From positions 186,001 through 250,000 of the forward strand of contig NZ_BCYT01000004.1 in assembly GCF_001598335.1 (NCBI RefSeq): a DNA stretch of 64,000 nucleotides. The letters run 5' to 3'. A program made the position numbers and the translations under genes. Position 1 is the stretch's first letter. Every line of letters starts with the position of its first letter. Shown here piece by piece: positions 16,333 to 26,518 of this stretch. Source of the stretch: Sphingobium abikonense NBRC 16140. GTDB taxonomy: Bacteria > Pseudomonadota > Alphaproteobacteria > Sphingomonadales > Sphingomonadaceae. Below the pieces are notes generated by a model. The model did not search any database and was not told where the DNA came from. It was given only the letters and a program-made list of their open reading frames with translations.

Positions 16333-16938
16333 TTACGCAACGGCCGGCGCGGCGGAGGGGACGATCCACGGGCGTTCCTGCGCCTGTCGCGCTTCATAGC
16401 TGTCAATGACGTCGGCCTCGCCCAGCGTCAGGCCAATTTCATCCAGCCCGCCCAGCAGGCACTGTTTACGAAACGGGTCGATTTCGAAATGGAAGCGATC
16501 CTGAAACGGCGTGGTGACGCTCTGCGCCTCCAGATCGACATGGATGGGATCGGTCTTCGCGACCTCCATCAGCCGATCGACGGCATCCTGCGGCAGGACA
16601 ACCGTCAATATGCCGTTCTTGAACGCATTGCCCGAGAAGATATCGGAAAAACTGGGGGCGATCACCACCTTGATGCCAAGGTCCGCCAGCGCCCAGGCGG
16701 CATGTTCGCGGCTGGACCCACAGCCGAAATTATCGCCAGCGATCAGGATCGGACTGCCGGCATAGGCGGGATCGTCAAAGACATTGCCCGGCTGCTTGCG
16801 CAGCACTTCGAACGCGCCCTGGCCAAGGCCGCTGCGTGAAATCGTCTTGAGCCAATGGGCGGGAATGACGATGTCGGTGTCGACATTCTTCATCCCGAAC
16901 GGATAGGCCCGCCCTTCGACCGTCGTAAGTTTGTCCAT
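16333..16938 (-). CDS. leuD: 3-isopropylmalate dehydratase small subunit
   Basis: A 201-residue small subunit of isopropylmalate isomerase (leucine biosynthesis), beginning [27 protein letters not shown] with the conserved [16 protein letters not shown] block (about 69-84) that completes the active site with LeuC, and [13 protein letters not shown] downstream. Its ATG shares a base with the TGA of the tiny ORF upstream (TGATG arrangement), so it is translationally coupled to it. Length and motifs are normal. Confidence 0.95.
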   Translation of the reverse strand: MDKLTTVEGRAYPFGMKNVDTDIVIPAHWLKTISRSGLGQGAFEVLRKQPGNVFDDPAYAGSPILIAGDNFGCGSSREHAAWALADLGIKVVIAPSFSDIFSGNAFKNGILTVVLPQDAVDRLMEVAKTDPIHVDLEAQSVTTPFQDRFHFEIDPFRKQCLLGGLDEIGLTLGEADVIDSYEARQAQERPWIVPSAAPAVA

Positions 16939-17051
16939 CAGTTCGCCTTCTGCACCTCGGGCGCCGGCGTGTCTTCGGCACGGCCTAGCGTTGCCGCCAT
17001 TGCTGCGCTGGCCAATGCCCCCATCGTCAGCAGCCAGAAAATCTTCTTCAT
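16938..17051 (-). CDS. 37-residue signal-peptide ORF between leuC and leuD
   Basis: On the minus strand the ATG at 17051 opens a frame of 37 codons reading [20 protein letters not shown], then [17 protein letters not shown] and TGA. The N-terminus is a textbook signal peptide (two lysines, hydrophobic core, AMA cleavage site), leaving a mature peptide of about 18 residues rich in acidic residues and proline. The start overlaps the leuC stop (ATGA) and the stop overlaps the leuD start (TGATG), so three cistrons are stitched together. The start sits behind a good coupling context. The function is unknown. Confidence 0.65.
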   Translation of the reverse strand: MKKIFWLLTMGALASAAMAATLGRAEDTPAPEVQKAN

Positions 17052-18499
17052 GCGACCATCCCCTTTTGCGTCGTCATCAATTCACGAACATCGGTCAGCC
17101 GCCCTGTGATGGCGGCGGCAGCGGCCATGGCGGGCGAAACCAGATGGGTGCGTGCCCCCGGTCCCTGGCGGCCCATGAAATTGCGGTTGCTCGTGGACGC
17201 ACAGCGCTCGCCGGCCGGCACCTTGTCCGGGTTCATGCCAAGGCAAGCGGAGCAGCCCGGCTCGCGCCATTCAAACCCTGCGTCAAGGAAGATGCGGTCC
17301 AGCCCCTCGGCTTCGGCCTGCGCCTTGACGAGGCCCGACCCGGGCACCACCATCGCATGCTTGATGCCGGACGCGACATGACGACCCTTCAGCAAGGCGG
17401 CTGCGGCGCGCAGATCCTCGATCCGGCTGTTGGTGCAACTGCCGATAAAGATATGTTCGATGGCGACGTCCTGCATCCGCTGCCCGGCGGTGAGGCCCAT
17501 ATAATCCAGTGACTTGCGCACCGCGTCCTGCTTGCTCGCATCCTCAAAGCTGCCTGGATCGGGCACGACGCCGGTGATCGGCACGACGTCTTCGGGGCTG
17601 GTGCCCCAGGTGACGGTCGGCACGATATCGGCGGCGTCAATCACCACGGTCTTGTCGAACGTCGCGCCGTCGTCCGTGACCAATGTTTTCCAATAGGCGA
17701 CGGCCGCGTCCCAGTCCGCGCCCGCAGGCGCCATCGGCCGTCCTTTCAGGTAAGCCAAGGTCTTGTCATCAGGCGCGAACAGGCCGGACCGCGCGCCCGC
17801 TTCGATCGACATATTCGCGACCGTCAGTCGCCCCTCGATCGACATGTCGCGAAAGACGGACCCGCGATATTCCATGACATGCCCGGTCCCGCCCGCGGTG
17901 CCGATCGCGCCGCAGATGGCCAGCGCCACATCCTTGGGCGTCACGCCGGGGGCAAGCTCGCCGTCGACCACGACGGCCATCGTTTTCGACTGTTTGAGCA
18001 GCAGGGTCTGTGTGGCCAGCACATGCTCGACCTCGCTGGTGCCGATGCCGAAAGCCAATGCGCCCAGCGCACCATGCGAGCTGGTATGACTGTCGCCGCA
18101 GACCAAAGTGGTGCCGGGCAGGGTGAAACCCTGTTCAGGGCCGACGACATGGACGATGCCTTGTTCAGGGTCCGCATCGCCGATCAGCCGCACGCCGAAT
18201 TCTGGCGCATTGCGTTCCAATGCGGCGAGCTGCTGCGCACTTTGGGGATCGCTAATCGGAATGCGATTGCCCGCCGCATCACGGCGCGGCGTCGTCGGCA
18301 GGTTATGATCGGGCACCGCCAGTGTGAGATCGGGCCGACGCACCTTCCGCCCGGCAAGGCGAAGCCCCTCAAACGCCTGCGGACTGGTCACCTCATGCAC
18401 AAGGTGACGGTCGATATAGATGAGGCAGGTGCCGTCGGGACGCCGTTCGACGACGTGCGCGTCCCAAATCTTTTCGTAGAGGGTGCGGGGCTTAACCAT
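17048..18499 (-). CDS. leuC: 3-isopropylmalate dehydratase large subunit
   Basis: A 483-residue aconitase-superfamily protein. It carries the substrate segment [12 protein letters not shown], the [32 protein letters not shown] block, and the Cys ligands of the [4Fe-4S] cluster in [12 protein letters not shown] and [16 protein letters not shown]. With LeuD it isomerises 2- to 3-isopropylmalate. A strong ribosome site (ggggag) precedes the ATG. It is the first gene of leuC-peptide ORF-leuD. leuA and leuB are not in the window. Confidence 0.96.
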   Translation of the reverse strand: MVKPRTLYEKIWDAHVVERRPDGTCLIYIDRHLVHEVTSPQAFEGLRLAGRKVRRPDLTLAVPDHNLPTTPRRDAAGNRIPISDPQSAQQLAALERNAPEFGVRLIGDADPEQGIVHVVGPEQGFTLPGTTLVCGDSHTSSHGALGALAFGIGTSEVEHVLATQTLLLKQSKTMAVVVDGELAPGVTPKDVALAICGAIGTAGGTGHVMEYRGSVFRDMSIEGRLTVANMSIEAGARSGLFAPDDKTLAYLKGRPMAPAGADWDAAVAYWKTLVTDDGATFDKTVVIDAADIVPTVTWGTSPEDVVPITGVVPDPGSFEDASKQDAVRKSLDYMGLTAGQRMQDVAIEHIFIGSCTNSRIEDLRAAAALLKGRHVASGIKHAMVVPGSGLVKAQAEAEGLDRIFLDAGFEWREPGCSACLGMNPDKVPAGERCASTSNRNFMGRQGPGARTHLVSPAMAAAAAITGRLTDVRELMTTQKGMVA

Positions 18500-18598
18500 G
18501 ATGCTCCCCCCTAGACCCCTCCTGCCGAAGGGAAAAGGGGGAATGCGACCGAAATATCCTGTTTTTGCCAGGGTAGCGGCAAGAAAGTTACGTCCTCG

Positions 18599-19285
18599 TC
18601 ATCCGGCCCGATAATCCGCGATAATCCTGCCGGCGGCGGCGATCTCTGCCTCATGGCTTTCCTCCCGCCAGCTTTCGGCCAGGGCTTCGCTCTCCCACTG
18701 CTTCATCGCCGGGTGATCCAGCATATGATCGACCCACGCCTGCGCCGCCTTCCCGACATCCAGTCCGTAGCTGCGCACCCGAAAGACGACGGGCGCGTAA
18801 AAGGCGTCGACCGCAGTGAAGGTCTTGCCCGCCAGGAATGGGCCGCCGAAACGGTCCAGCCCCTGTTCCCATAGCTCGCGCAGCCGGGCGATATCCCCCC
18901 CCAGCGCGGGGGAGTGCATGTTGGGTTCGACGCGCACGCCAATATTCATCGGGCAGTCCTGGCGCAGCGTCGCAAAACCGCTGTGCATTTCGGCAACGGC
19001 GCATTGCGCAAAGGCGCGGGCGGCCTCGTCCGCTGGCCAGACGCCCGGGTGGCGATCGGCGAGGTAGAGCGTGATGCCAAGCGAATCCCACACGGTTCGA
19101 TCGCCGTCGATCAGCGCGGGCACTTGGCCCGTTGGCGAGAAGCTGCGGAAGGCGGCGTAGTTGCTGGCGGCGGCAAAAGGTTCGATATGATCGTCGAACG
19201 GCAGGCCCAGCGCCGTCATCAATATCCAAGGGCGCAGCGACCAGCTGCTGTAGTTGCGATTTGCGGTGATCAGCGTGTAGGCCAT
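18599..19285 (-). CDS. Glutathione S-transferase family protein
   Basis: A 228-residue two-domain GST: thioredoxin-like N-terminal domain (LITANRNYSSWSLRPWILM, with the Ser/Tyr region at the usual glutathione-thiol site, and TGQVPALIDGDRTVWDSLGI, where the VPAL cis-proline and following acid-Ser segment bind glutathione) and an all-helical C-terminal domain (FLAGKTFTAVDAFYAPVVFR). The class resembles plant zeta/theta-like bacterial GSTs acting in detoxification or isomerisation. It is separated from leuC by about 100 bases and may have its own promoter. Confidence 0.85.
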   Translation of the reverse strand: MAYTLITANRNYSSWSLRPWILMTALGLPFDDHIEPFAAASNYAAFRSFSPTGQVPALIDGDRTVWDSLGITLYLADRHPGVWPADEAARAFAQCAVAEMHSGFATLRQDCPMNIGVRVEPNMHSPALGGDIARLRELWEQGLDRFGGPFLAGKTFTAVDAFYAPVVFRVRSYGLDVGKAAQAWVDHMLDHPAMKQWESEALAESWREESHEAEIAAAGRIIADYRAG

Positions 19286-19485
19286 GACGCGATGCTCCCA
19301 TGCGATTGATGGAGGGCGACATAGCCGATTGGTGGTCGCCGATATAGCGGCATCCGTCCAAGCCTTCCCATGACGGTCGATGTTTGCATGGACGACGCCC
19401 TAGCCAAATACCTGATCCAACGGCACAATGGGCCCATCCCGTGCGATGCCTTTGCATCGCCTCTTCCCATCATGGAGTTCCAGTC

Positions 19486-21300
19486 GTGAACCGACGCCAA
19501 TTTCTTGCCACCAGCGGCGCCACCGCCATCGCTGCGGCCACACCCCATGTTCTTGCGCAGGCCGGAAGTGCCGACGCGCGGTTCCGCGCAATGCTGGACC
19601 GGTTTTTCTATGAGCGCTTGGAATCATCTCCCGAAAGCGCCACGCGTCTTGGCCTGGACACGGGGCCTCGCGCGGCCTTGCGCGGGCAACTGAGCGATAC
19701 GAGCGCAGCGGGCGTCGCCAAGGACATAGCGCGCGTAAAGGCCCAGGCGCAGCAGCTCGCCAGCTTCGATCGGTCAAAGCTCAGCGAAGCGAGCCAGCTT
19801 GATTATGATGTCCTGTCCTACCAGTTCGATCGGTCGCTGGGCGGCGAACAATTTGGCTATGGCGAAACCATGGGCCGCTATGCGCCCTATATCCTCTCGC
19901 AACTGACCGGCAGCTATCGCGAAATTCCCGATTTCCTGGATTCGCAGCATCGGGTGAAGGATGCGGCGGACGCCGACGCCTATCTGTCGCGTCTGGAGGC
20001 CTTTCCCGCAGCGATGGACGGCGAACTGGAGCGGCAAAAGGCGGACGCCGCCCGCGGTGTTTTCGCGCCCGACTATATTCTGGACACGACGATGAAGATG
20101 CAGGCCGCGCTGCGCGATCAGCCAGCGGCTGATACGGTTCTCGTCACGTCGTTTGTCAAGAAGCTCAAGGACGCGGGTCTGCCGCCGGACCGCGCCGCCC
20201 AGGCTGAAAAGATCGTGGCGGAAAGCATCTTTCCCGCCGTCGATCGCCAGCGTGCGCTGGTGCGCGATTTGCGTGCCAGGGCGGTGCATGACGCGGGCTG
20301 CTGGCGCCTGCCCGATGGCGAGCAATTCTATGCCAATGCGGCCGAAGCGGCGACAACCACGAAGCTGACCGGTGACGAAATTCACCGTATCGGTCTGGAG
20401 CAGGTCGCGCAGATCAGCGCCCGGATCGACGCGATCCTAAAAGGCGAGGGGATGAGCCAGGGCAGCGTCGGCGAGCGGCTGGTGGCGCTCAACAAGCGAC
20501 CCGACCAGCTTTATCCCAACACCGATCCGGGGCGTGAAGCCTTGCTGGCGCAGCTCAATCGCCAGATCATCGCCATGAGCAAGCGCCTGCCCGAGGCCTT
20601 TTCCGCCAGGACGCTGCCCAAGGCGCCGGTCGAGGTGCGCCGCGTGCCAGTGACGATCCAGGCGGGCGCGCCGGGCGGCTATTATCAAAACGCCTCGCTC
20701 GACGGCTCGCGCCCGGCCATCTATTATATCAACCTGCGCGACACGTTCGATCGGCCCAAATTTGGCCTTGCGACGCTGACCCATCATGAAGCCGTGCCGG
20801 GCCATCATCTCCAGGTGTCGGTCGCGCTGGAATCGGATGCCATTCCGCTGATCCGGCGGCGTGGCGGCTATAGCGGCTATTCGGAAGGCTGGGCGCTCTA
20901 CTCAGAACAACTGGCGGACGAAATGGGCATGTATGAAGGCGATCCGCTGGGCCAGGTCGGCTATCTGCAATCGCTGTTGTTCCGTGCGACCCGCCTGGTG
21001 GTTGACTCAGGGATGCACGCCAAGCGTTGGAGCCGCGAAAAAGCGACGGATTTCCTGATCGCCACGACCGGCATCGCGCGAGGCCGCAGCCAGGGTGAAA
21101 TTGATCGCTACACCGTCTGGCCAGGGCAGGCATGCAGTTACAAGATCGGCCACACCGTCTGGAACGACCTGCGTGAAGACGTGAAACAGCATCAGGGCGC
21201 CGCCTTCGACATCAAGCAGTTTCATGAAGTGCTTACGCTGGGCGCGATGCCGCTCGACATATTGAAGCAGACCGTGCGCCGCCGCGCGGGCATCGCCTGA
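19486..21300 (+). CDS. Tat-exported DUF885 protein (predicted zinc metallopeptidase)
   Basis: From GTG 19486, which has a ggag element 8 bases upstream, the product is 604 residues starting VNRRQFLATSGATAIAA, a twin-arginine signal with cleavage near LAQA. The DUF885 domain covers the rest, including the HEXXH-like metal motif in THHEAVPGHHLQ and the SEGWALYSEQLADEMG block that supplies the third ligand. Members are predicted periplasmic or lipoprotein metallopeptidases, and the substrate is unknown. The longer frame from 19384 would overlap the divergent upstream region and hide the Tat signal. Confidence 0.85.
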   Translation: MNRRQFLATSGATAIAAATPHVLAQAGSADARFRAMLDRFFYERLESSPESATRLGLDTGPRAALRGQLSDTSAAGVAKDIARVKAQAQQLASFDRSKLSEASQLDYDVLSYQFDRSLGGEQFGYGETMGRYAPYILSQLTGSYREIPDFLDSQHRVKDAADADAYLSRLEAFPAAMDGELERQKADAARGVFAPDYILDTTMKMQAALRDQPAADTVLVTSFVKKLKDAGLPPDRAAQAEKIVAESIFPAVDRQRALVRDLRARAVHDAGCWRLPDGEQFYANAAEAATTTKLTGDEIHRIGLEQVAQISARIDAILKGEGMSQGSVGERLVALNKRPDQLYPNTDPGREALLAQLNRQIIAMSKRLPEAFSARTLPKAPVEVRRVPVTIQAGAPGGYYQNASLDGSRPAIYYINLRDTFDRPKFGLATLTHHEAVPGHHLQVSVALESDAIPLIRRRGGYSGYSEGWALYSEQLADEMGMYEGDPLGQVGYLQSLLFRATRLVVDSGMHAKRWSREKATDFLIATTGIARGRSQGEIDRYTVWPGQACSYKIGHTVWNDLREDVKQHQGAAFDIKQFHEVLTLGAMPLDILKQTVRRRAGIA

Positions 21301-21310
21301 TACTGGTGTT

Positions 21311-21349
21311 ACCGGATGGAGCCTTGTGCCTGGCGAGGCTTCATCCGGT
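21311..21349. terminator. Stem-loop between convergent DUF885 gene and rnhA
   Basis: A 14-bp stem with one G-T pair (21311-21324 with 21336-21349) and an 11-base loop, located 10 bases after the DUF885 stop. The T-tail is weak (catcctt), so termination strength is uncertain. Confidence 0.6.
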
Positions 21350-21394
21350 CATCCTTCCATGCGCGCAGCCGTTCAGGCGAAGCCCTCCATCAAC

Positions 21395-21841
21395 TCAGCG
21401 GCGAAACGTCTCGGCGGCGGCACTGGCAAGCTGATCGGCGCGCTCATTTTCAGGATGGCCGGCATGGCCTTTCACCCATTTCCAGGTCATCTGGTGGCGG
21501 GCGGCCGCCTTGACCAGCTCCTGCCAAATCTCGACATTTTTCACCGGTTTGTTGTCGGCGGTCCGCCAGCCCCTTTTCTGCCAGCCGAACACCCATTTGG
21601 TGATGCCATCCATGACATATTTGCTGTCGGTGTAGAGCGTTACCGCGCATGGTTTCTTGAGCAGGTTCAGCGCTTCAAGCGCCGCCGTCATTTCCATGCG
21701 GTTGTTGGTTGTCTGTGCTTCGCCACCGGAGATTTCCTTTTCCGTGTCGCCAAAGCGCAACACCGCGCCCCAACCGCCAGGGCCCGGATTGCCCTTGCAC
21801 GCGCCATCGGTGAAAATCTCGACCCGGGGGAGATCGCTCAT
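21395..21841 (-). CDS. rnhA: Ribonuclease HI
   Basis: A 148-residue RNase H with the full acidic active site: Asp in [19 protein letters not shown] (about residue 11), Glu in [13 protein letters not shown] (about 49), Asp in [12 protein letters not shown] (about 71), and the later His/Asp region [17 protein letters not shown]. It removes RNA from RNA-DNA hybrids. Its ATG overlaps the thrB stop (ATGA), making it the last gene of ispH-thrB-rnhA, an order conserved in alphaproteobacteria. Confidence 0.96.
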   Translation of the reverse strand: MSDLPRVEIFTDGACKGNPGPGGWGAVLRFGDTEKEISGGEAQTTNNRMEMTAALEALNLLKKPCAVTLYTDSKYVMDGITKWVFGWQKRGWRTADNKPVKNVEIWQELVKAAARHQMTWKWVKGHAGHPENERADQLASAAAETFRR

Positions 21842-22821
21842 GCGCCCAGCAACTCCGCTGCGTCCGCACGGGCGTAGAAATCCAGCCGGCGCAGATAGGC
21901 GGTGGGGTCCTTGCGCGTCACCAGCGCATCGGCGGGCGTATTGATCCAGTCATAGGCGCGCGTGAGCAGGAAACGCAGCGCCGCGCCGCGACACAGGGTC
22001 GGGAAGGCAGCCCGCTCAGCCTGCGTCAGGCCATGGGCCTCGCTGTAGCCCGCGCCCAGTGCCGCTGCCCGATCCCCAAACCAGGTCGCGCCATCATTGC
22101 TGAAGCACCAGGCGCTGTGCGTCACGGCAAGGTCATAGGCGCGAATGTCGGTGCAGCTGAAATAAAAGTCGATGAGGCCGGTCACATGATCGTCCAGCAT
22201 CAGCACATTGTCAGGAAACAGGTCCGCATGGATCACCGATTGCGGCAGGTCTGCGGGCCAATGCGCATCCAACCAGGCGAGTTCGTCGCGTACCCGGTCA
22301 GCCAGCCCCGGCTCGATCTGGTCGAGATCGGCGCCGCAGCGTGCGGCCAGAGCGTGCCAGCCCGCCTTGTCCAGCCGGTTGGGGCGCTGCTGCGGAAATC
22401 CCTGCGCGGCCTTGTGCAATTCGCCCAGCGCCATGCCAGCGGCATGGGCCTGCGCCGCCGTCGGTTCCGTCACGCTGATGCCGGTGAGAAACTCTATCAG
22501 GCAGGCGGGGCGTCCGGCCAGATGCTGAAGCCGACGTCCTTCCCGATCGGCTATGAAGCGCGGCACGCGGCACCCGCGCGCGCCCAGATGGTCGAGCAGA
22601 TCCATGAAAAAGGGGAGGTCCGCTTCGTCCACCCGCTTTTCATACAGCGTCAGGATGAAGCGCTGGCCCTCGCCATTGTCGCTGCTGCCGGTTGTTTCGA
22701 GCAGGTAATTGCTGTTCTCGACCCCTTCGGCGATGCCCTTGGCCGACACCAGCCGTCCGGCATCATAGCGGGCCAGAAAGACGTCGATGTCTTCGGCGGG
22801 GACATGCGTATAGACGGCCAT
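21838..22821 (-). CDS. thrB: Homoserine kinase type II (aminoglycoside-phosphotransferase fold)
   Basis: A 327-residue kinase of the APH/choline-kinase fold rather than the GHMP fold, beginning [20 protein letters not shown], with [11 protein letters not shown] in the nucleotide-binding lobe, the Brenner motif [14 protein letters not shown] (catalytic Asp and Mg-binding Asn) and GLIDFYFSC corresponding to the DFG-like metal site. In alphaproteobacteria this form phosphorylates homoserine in threonine synthesis. It lies 55 bases downstream of ispH and overlaps rnhA by 4 bases. Confidence 0.92.
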   Translation of the reverse strand: MAVYTHVPAEDIDVFLARYDAGRLVSAKGIAEGVENSNYLLETTGSSDNGEGQRFILTLYEKRVDEADLPFFMDLLDHLGARGCRVPRFIADREGRRLQHLAGRPACLIEFLTGISVTEPTAAQAHAAGMALGELHKAAQGFPQQRPNRLDKAGWHALAARCGADLDQIEPGLADRVRDELAWLDAHWPADLPQSVIHADLFPDNVLMLDDHVTGLIDFYFSCTDIRAYDLAVTHSAWCFSNDGATWFGDRAAALGAGYSEAHGLTQAERAAFPTLCRGAALRFLLTRAYDWINTPADALVTRKDPTAYLRRLDFYARADAAELLGA

Positions 22822-22876
22822 GGTCGGTCAGCCTTGATCTTGATAGCGGGCAGGGGCGGGCGCGCGTAGTCGCGCC

Positions 22877-23836
22877 TCATGCATGGTCCAAGCCACGCGG
22901 AAGTTTGAAGGAAATGGTTTCCCGCGCCGTTTCGACCTGTTCTTCGGTCACGGCGTAGCGGGTGGCGATGCGGTCGACCACTTCGCGCACCAAGATTTCC
23001 GGCGCGGAGGCCCCGGCCGTCAGGCCCAATGTGCCGATCGACTCCAGCCAGTCAAAATCCACTTCGTCCGCGCGCTGGATCAGGCGGGCCGGCGTTCCTT
23101 CGCGTTCGGCGACTTCGACCAGGCGCAGCGAATTGGAACTGTTGGGCGCGCCGATGACGTAGAGCGCGTCGCACCGCCCGGCGATCGCCTTTACCGCAGT
23201 CTGGCGGTTCGACGTTGCATAGCAGATATCCTCTCCGCGCGGCGCGGCGATGGTGGGGAAACGCCGCTGCAAGGTCGCGACGATGGCGGCCGTGTCATCC
23301 ACCGACAAGGTCGTCTGCGTCAGGAAGGCCAGATTGTCGGGATCGACGGGCACGAAGCGTTCCGCATCCTCGACCGTTTCGATCAAGGTCATCGAACCGT
23401 CCGGCACCTGCCCGAATGTGCCGATCACCTCAGGATGCCCCTTGTGGCCGATAAACAGGATGTGGCGGCCATTGTCGACCTGCCGCTCGGCCTGGCGATG
23501 CACTTTGCTGACCAGCGGACAGGTGGCGTCCAGATAGTCGAGGCCGCGCTCCTGCGCCTTTTCCGGCACCGCCTTGGGCACGCCATGGGCGGAAAAGACC
23601 ACAGGCACGCCGTCAGGCACCTGATCCAGTTCTTCGACGAAGATCGCGCCCTTGGCCTTCAGGCTGTCCACGACATATTTGTTGTGGACGATTTCGTGGC
23701 GAACATAGACGGGCGCGCCATATTTCTCGATCGCGCGCTCGACGATGACGATGGCGCGGTCCACCCCCGCGCAAAAGCCGCGTGGCGCGGCGATCAACAG
23801 GGTCATCGGGCGAAGGGTATCTGGCGCATGCGTCAT
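22877..23836 (-). CDS. ispH: 4-hydroxy-3-methylbut-2-enyl diphosphate reductase
   Basis: A 319-residue last enzyme of the MEP isoprenoid pathway, making IPP and DMAPP. The three cluster cysteines are in [24 protein letters not shown] and [12 protein letters not shown] with the nearby CDALYVIG, and the catalytic Glu is in the [11 protein letters not shown] neighbourhood. I chose ATG 23836 ([14 protein letters not shown]). An in-frame extension upstream to 24088 would run through the divergent lipoprotein gene. It heads ispH-thrB-rnhA and complements dxr and uppS farther along the window. Confidence 0.95.
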   Translation of the reverse strand: MTHAPDTLRPMTLLIAAPRGFCAGVDRAIVIVERAIEKYGAPVYVRHEIVHNKYVVDSLKAKGAIFVEELDQVPDGVPVVFSAHGVPKAVPEKAQERGLDYLDATCPLVSKVHRQAERQVDNGRHILFIGHKGHPEVIGTFGQVPDGSMTLIETVEDAERFVPVDPDNLAFLTQTTLSVDDTAAIVATLQRRFPTIAAPRGEDICYATSNRQTAVKAIAGRCDALYVIGAPNSSNSLRLVEVAEREGTPARLIQRADEVDFDWLESIGTLGLTAGASAPEILVREVVDRIATRYAVTEEQVETARETISFKLPRGLDHA

Positions 23837-23970
23837 GCGCGTCGGCTTAGGCGAATGGCGCGGCGGAAGGAAGAGGGGGCATGCGAAAGCGGCTTGCTTG
23901 CAGTTGCGTGGCAGGCGGCGGATGGATAAGGAAGCGCAACACTTCCGGCCCCGCCAAGGAATATCTGCCT

Positions 23971-24609
23971 GTGAAAACTTCTTCGATCGCCCTGACCGCC
24001 ATGCTGGCGCTCGCTCTGGCAGGCTGCTCGCGGCGTGGCGAAATCGATGCGACCGGCGGCATCGTCGCCGTGCGTTCGGCCTGCCCAACGGCGGCGATCC
24101 CGGCGCAAACCGGCGACATCACATTGTTCAATCCGGCAAACAGCACGGACGCTTCGGCGATCGACGTGGTGGCGAACATCACCGACCTGCGCTCCACCTG
24201 TGCGGATGGCGACCAGTTTTACACCGAGGCGACATTCACCGTGAACGCGCGCCGCACGGACGCCAACGGCGCGCGGCAGGTCGTGCTGCCCTATTTCTCG
24301 GCGGTCGTCCAAGGCGGCAGCGCCGTGGTTGCCAAGCGCATCGGTCAGGTGACGCTGGAATTCGCGCCGGGCCAGTATCGCGCCAGCGCGCAGGCGAAGG
24401 CCGGATCTTATGTGAACAAGAGCGCGGCCACCCTGCCGGCCGAAATTCAGCAGAAGATAACGCAAAAGCGCAAGGCCGGTGACGCCGATGCCGCGATCGA
24501 TCCGTTCGCGCAGCCGGATGTCAAGGCTGCCTTGCAGCGGACCAGCTTTGAACTGCTCGTGGGTTTCAACCTGACCCAGGATCAGCTCCGATATAACGCG
24601 ACCCGTTAA
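23971..24609 (+). CDS. Lipoprotein of unknown function
   Basis: From the GTG at 23971 the product is 212 residues, beginning [20 protein letters not shown], a lipoprotein signal with lipobox LAGC, so it should be lipidated and periplasm-facing. The mature part has an immunoglobulin-like look ([20 protein letters not shown], later [10 protein letters not shown] and [10 protein letters not shown]) and two further Cys (VRSACPT, RSTCADG). I do not recognise a named family. An aagga element sits upstream of the GTG. The open frame from 23881 would bury the signal. It ends just before an inverted-repeat element that can act as its terminator. Confidence 0.8.
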   Translation: MKTSSIALTAMLALALAGCSRRGEIDATGGIVAVRSACPTAAIPAQTGDITLFNPANSTDASAIDVVANITDLRSTCADGDQFYTEATFTVNARRTDANGARQVVLPYFSAVVQGGSAVVAKRIGQVTLEFAPGQYRASAQAKAGSYVNKSAATLPAEIQQKITQKRKAGDADAAIDPFAQPDVKAALQRTSFELLVGFNLTQDQLRYNATR

Positions 24610-24630
24610 GGCGCGCTCAACTTTGATTTT

Positions 24631-24756
24631 CCCGTTCGTGCTGAGTAGGGACTGAGCGAAGCCGAAGGCCCGTATCGAAGCATCTGCGTCACCCAAATCC
24701 TTCGATACGCCATTTCGACTTCGCTCAATGGCTACTCAGGGCGAACGGATTTTTTG
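24631..24756. repeat. Intergenic inverted-repeat element, family A copy 1 (with T-run)
   Basis: Imperfect palindrome. The left arm starts cgttcgtgctgagtag (24632) and the right arm ends ggctactcagggcgaacgg (about 24730-24748), followed by a run of Ts. The right arm matches that of the copy at 30700-30814 with three differences over about 50 bases. Here it also serves as a plausible terminator between the lipoprotein gene and argS. Confidence 0.8.
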
Positions 24757-24771
24757 ACGCAGGATTGTTGA

Positions 24772-26499
24772 ATGTCCCTCTACACTCGTTTTACCGCCCA
24801 TCTCGACGCCGTGCTCGACGCGCTGGAGGCCGAAGGCGTTCTGCCCGCCGGTCTTAATCGCAAACCTGTCACGGTCGAGCCGCCGCGCGATGCCAGCCAT
24901 GGCGACTTGGCCACCAACGCCGCGATGGTTCTGGCCAAGCCGGCCGGCACCAATCCGCGCGCGCTTGCTGAGGCGATCGTCATGAAGTTGCAGGCGCTGG
25001 ACGACGTGCAAAGCGCCGCCATCGCTGGCCCCGGCTTCATCAACATGACGCTGACGGACGCAACCTGGCGTGCGGAACTGGCGACGATCCATGCCGACGC
25101 GGCCGACTATGGGCGGTCCGACCTGGGGCAGGGCATCACCGTCAATGTCGAATATGTGTCGGCCAACCCCACCGGACCCATGCATATGGGGCATTGCCGG
25201 GGCGCGGTGGTGGGCGATGCGCTTGCGACGCTGCTCGAATATGCCGGGCACAAGGTGATCCGCGAATATTATATCAATGACGCGGGCGGTCAGGTCGATG
25301 TGCTCGCCCGGTCTGCGCATCTGCGCTACCGCGAGGCTCTGGGCGAGGATGTCGGCGCGATCCCCGAAGGCCTTTACCCCGGCGACTATCTGGTGCCGGT
25401 AGGGCAGGCGCTTGCCGCCGAATATGGCGACAGGTTCGTCGGCGCGCCGGAATCCGACTGGCTGGTGCCGTTCCGCACTTTTGCCGTGGCGAAGATGATG
25501 GACATGATCCGCAGCGACTTGGGCCTGCTGGGCATCCATCATGATATTTTTGAGTCGGAGGCGGAGTTGCAGGCGGCGGGCAAGCCCGATGAGGCGGAAG
25601 CCTGGCTGCGCGCGCATGACCTGGTTTATGACGGCGTGCTGGAAGCGCCCAAGGGCGAATTGCCCGATGATTGGGAGCCGGTGGAACTGCCGCTGTTCCG
25701 CTCGACCAAATTCGGCGACGATCAGGATCGGCCGATCAAGAAGTCCAATGGCAGCTGGACCTATTTCGGCGCCGACATGGCCTATCATTTTCAAAAGGCG
25801 CAGGCGGCGGACCAGCTGATCGACATTTGGGGCGCCGACCATGCCGGCACGGTCAAGCGTATCCAGGCCGCCGTCGCCGCGCTGACGGAAGGACGGGCGC
25901 GGTTCGACGTGAAGCTCATTCAGATGGTGCGCCTCCTGCGCGACGGCGAGCCGGTGAAGATGTCGAAACGCGCCGGCAATTTCGTGACGCTGGCGGACGT
26001 GGTGCGCGAAGTGGGCAAGGATGTCGTCCGTTTCACCATGCTGACGCGCAAGGCCGATGCGCAGATGGATTTCGATTTTGCCAAGGTGGTGGAGGCGTCG
26101 AAGGACAATCCGGTCTTCTACGTCCAATATGCCCATGCCCGGATTTCCTCGCTCGGACGGCGCGCTCAAGAGGCTGGAATTGATCTGCCCGCGCCTGACC
26201 TGTCCCTACTTGGGACGGCGGAACTCGGCCTGGTCAAGCTCGCCGCGCAATTCCCCCGTGTCGTCGAAGGGGCGGCACAGGCGCGCGAACCGCATAGAAT
26301 TGCTTTTTATCTCAATGATCTGGCCTCGGCATTTCATGGCTGGTGGAATATGGGTAATGACGATCCGGGCGCGCGCGTGATCCGCGCCGACGATCCGGCG
26401 CTGACCGCTACGCGCCTTTCCCTGGCGCAGGGAATAGGGCAGATTATCCGCAACGGGCTGGCGCTGATGGGCGTGGCCGCGCTGACCGAAATGCAGTGA
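24772..26499 (+). CDS. argS: Arginyl-tRNA synthetase
   Basis: A 575-residue class I synthetase. The N-terminal additional domain begins MSLYTRFTAHLDAVLDALEA. The HIGH-type signature is in SANPTGPMHMGHCRGAVVGD and the second ATP signature is VKMSKRAGNFVTL. The helical anticodon-binding domain fills the C-terminus (DNPVFYVQYAHARISSL onward). It charges tRNA-Arg, one of which (CCT anticodon) is at 51758. The start is only 16 bases after the repeat-derived terminator. The SPOR gene follows after about 19 bases, so they may be cotranscribed. Confidence 0.97.
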   Translation: MSLYTRFTAHLDAVLDALEAEGVLPAGLNRKPVTVEPPRDASHGDLATNAAMVLAKPAGTNPRALAEAIVMKLQALDDVQSAAIAGPGFINMTLTDATWRAELATIHADAADYGRSDLGQGITVNVEYVSANPTGPMHMGHCRGAVVGDALATLLEYAGHKVIREYYINDAGGQVDVLARSAHLRYREALGEDVGAIPEGLYPGDYLVPVGQALAAEYGDRFVGAPESDWLVPFRTFAVAKMMDMIRSDLGLLGIHHDIFESEAELQAAGKPDEAEAWLRAHDLVYDGVLEAPKGELPDDWEPVELPLFRSTKFGDDQDRPIKKSNGSWTYFGADMAYHFQKAQAADQLIDIWGADHAGTVKRIQAAVAALTEGRARFDVKLIQMVRLLRDGEPVKMSKRAGNFVTLADVVREVGKDVVRFTMLTRKADAQMDFDFAKVVEASKDNPVFYVQYAHARISSLGRRAQEAGIDLPAPDLSLLGTAELGLVKLAAQFPRVVEGAAQAREPHRIAFYLNDLASAFHGWWNMGNDDPGARVIRADDPALTATRLSLAQGIGQIIRNGLALMGVAALTEMQ

Positions 26500-26518
26500 T
26501 GGACGGGATATTCTGACG

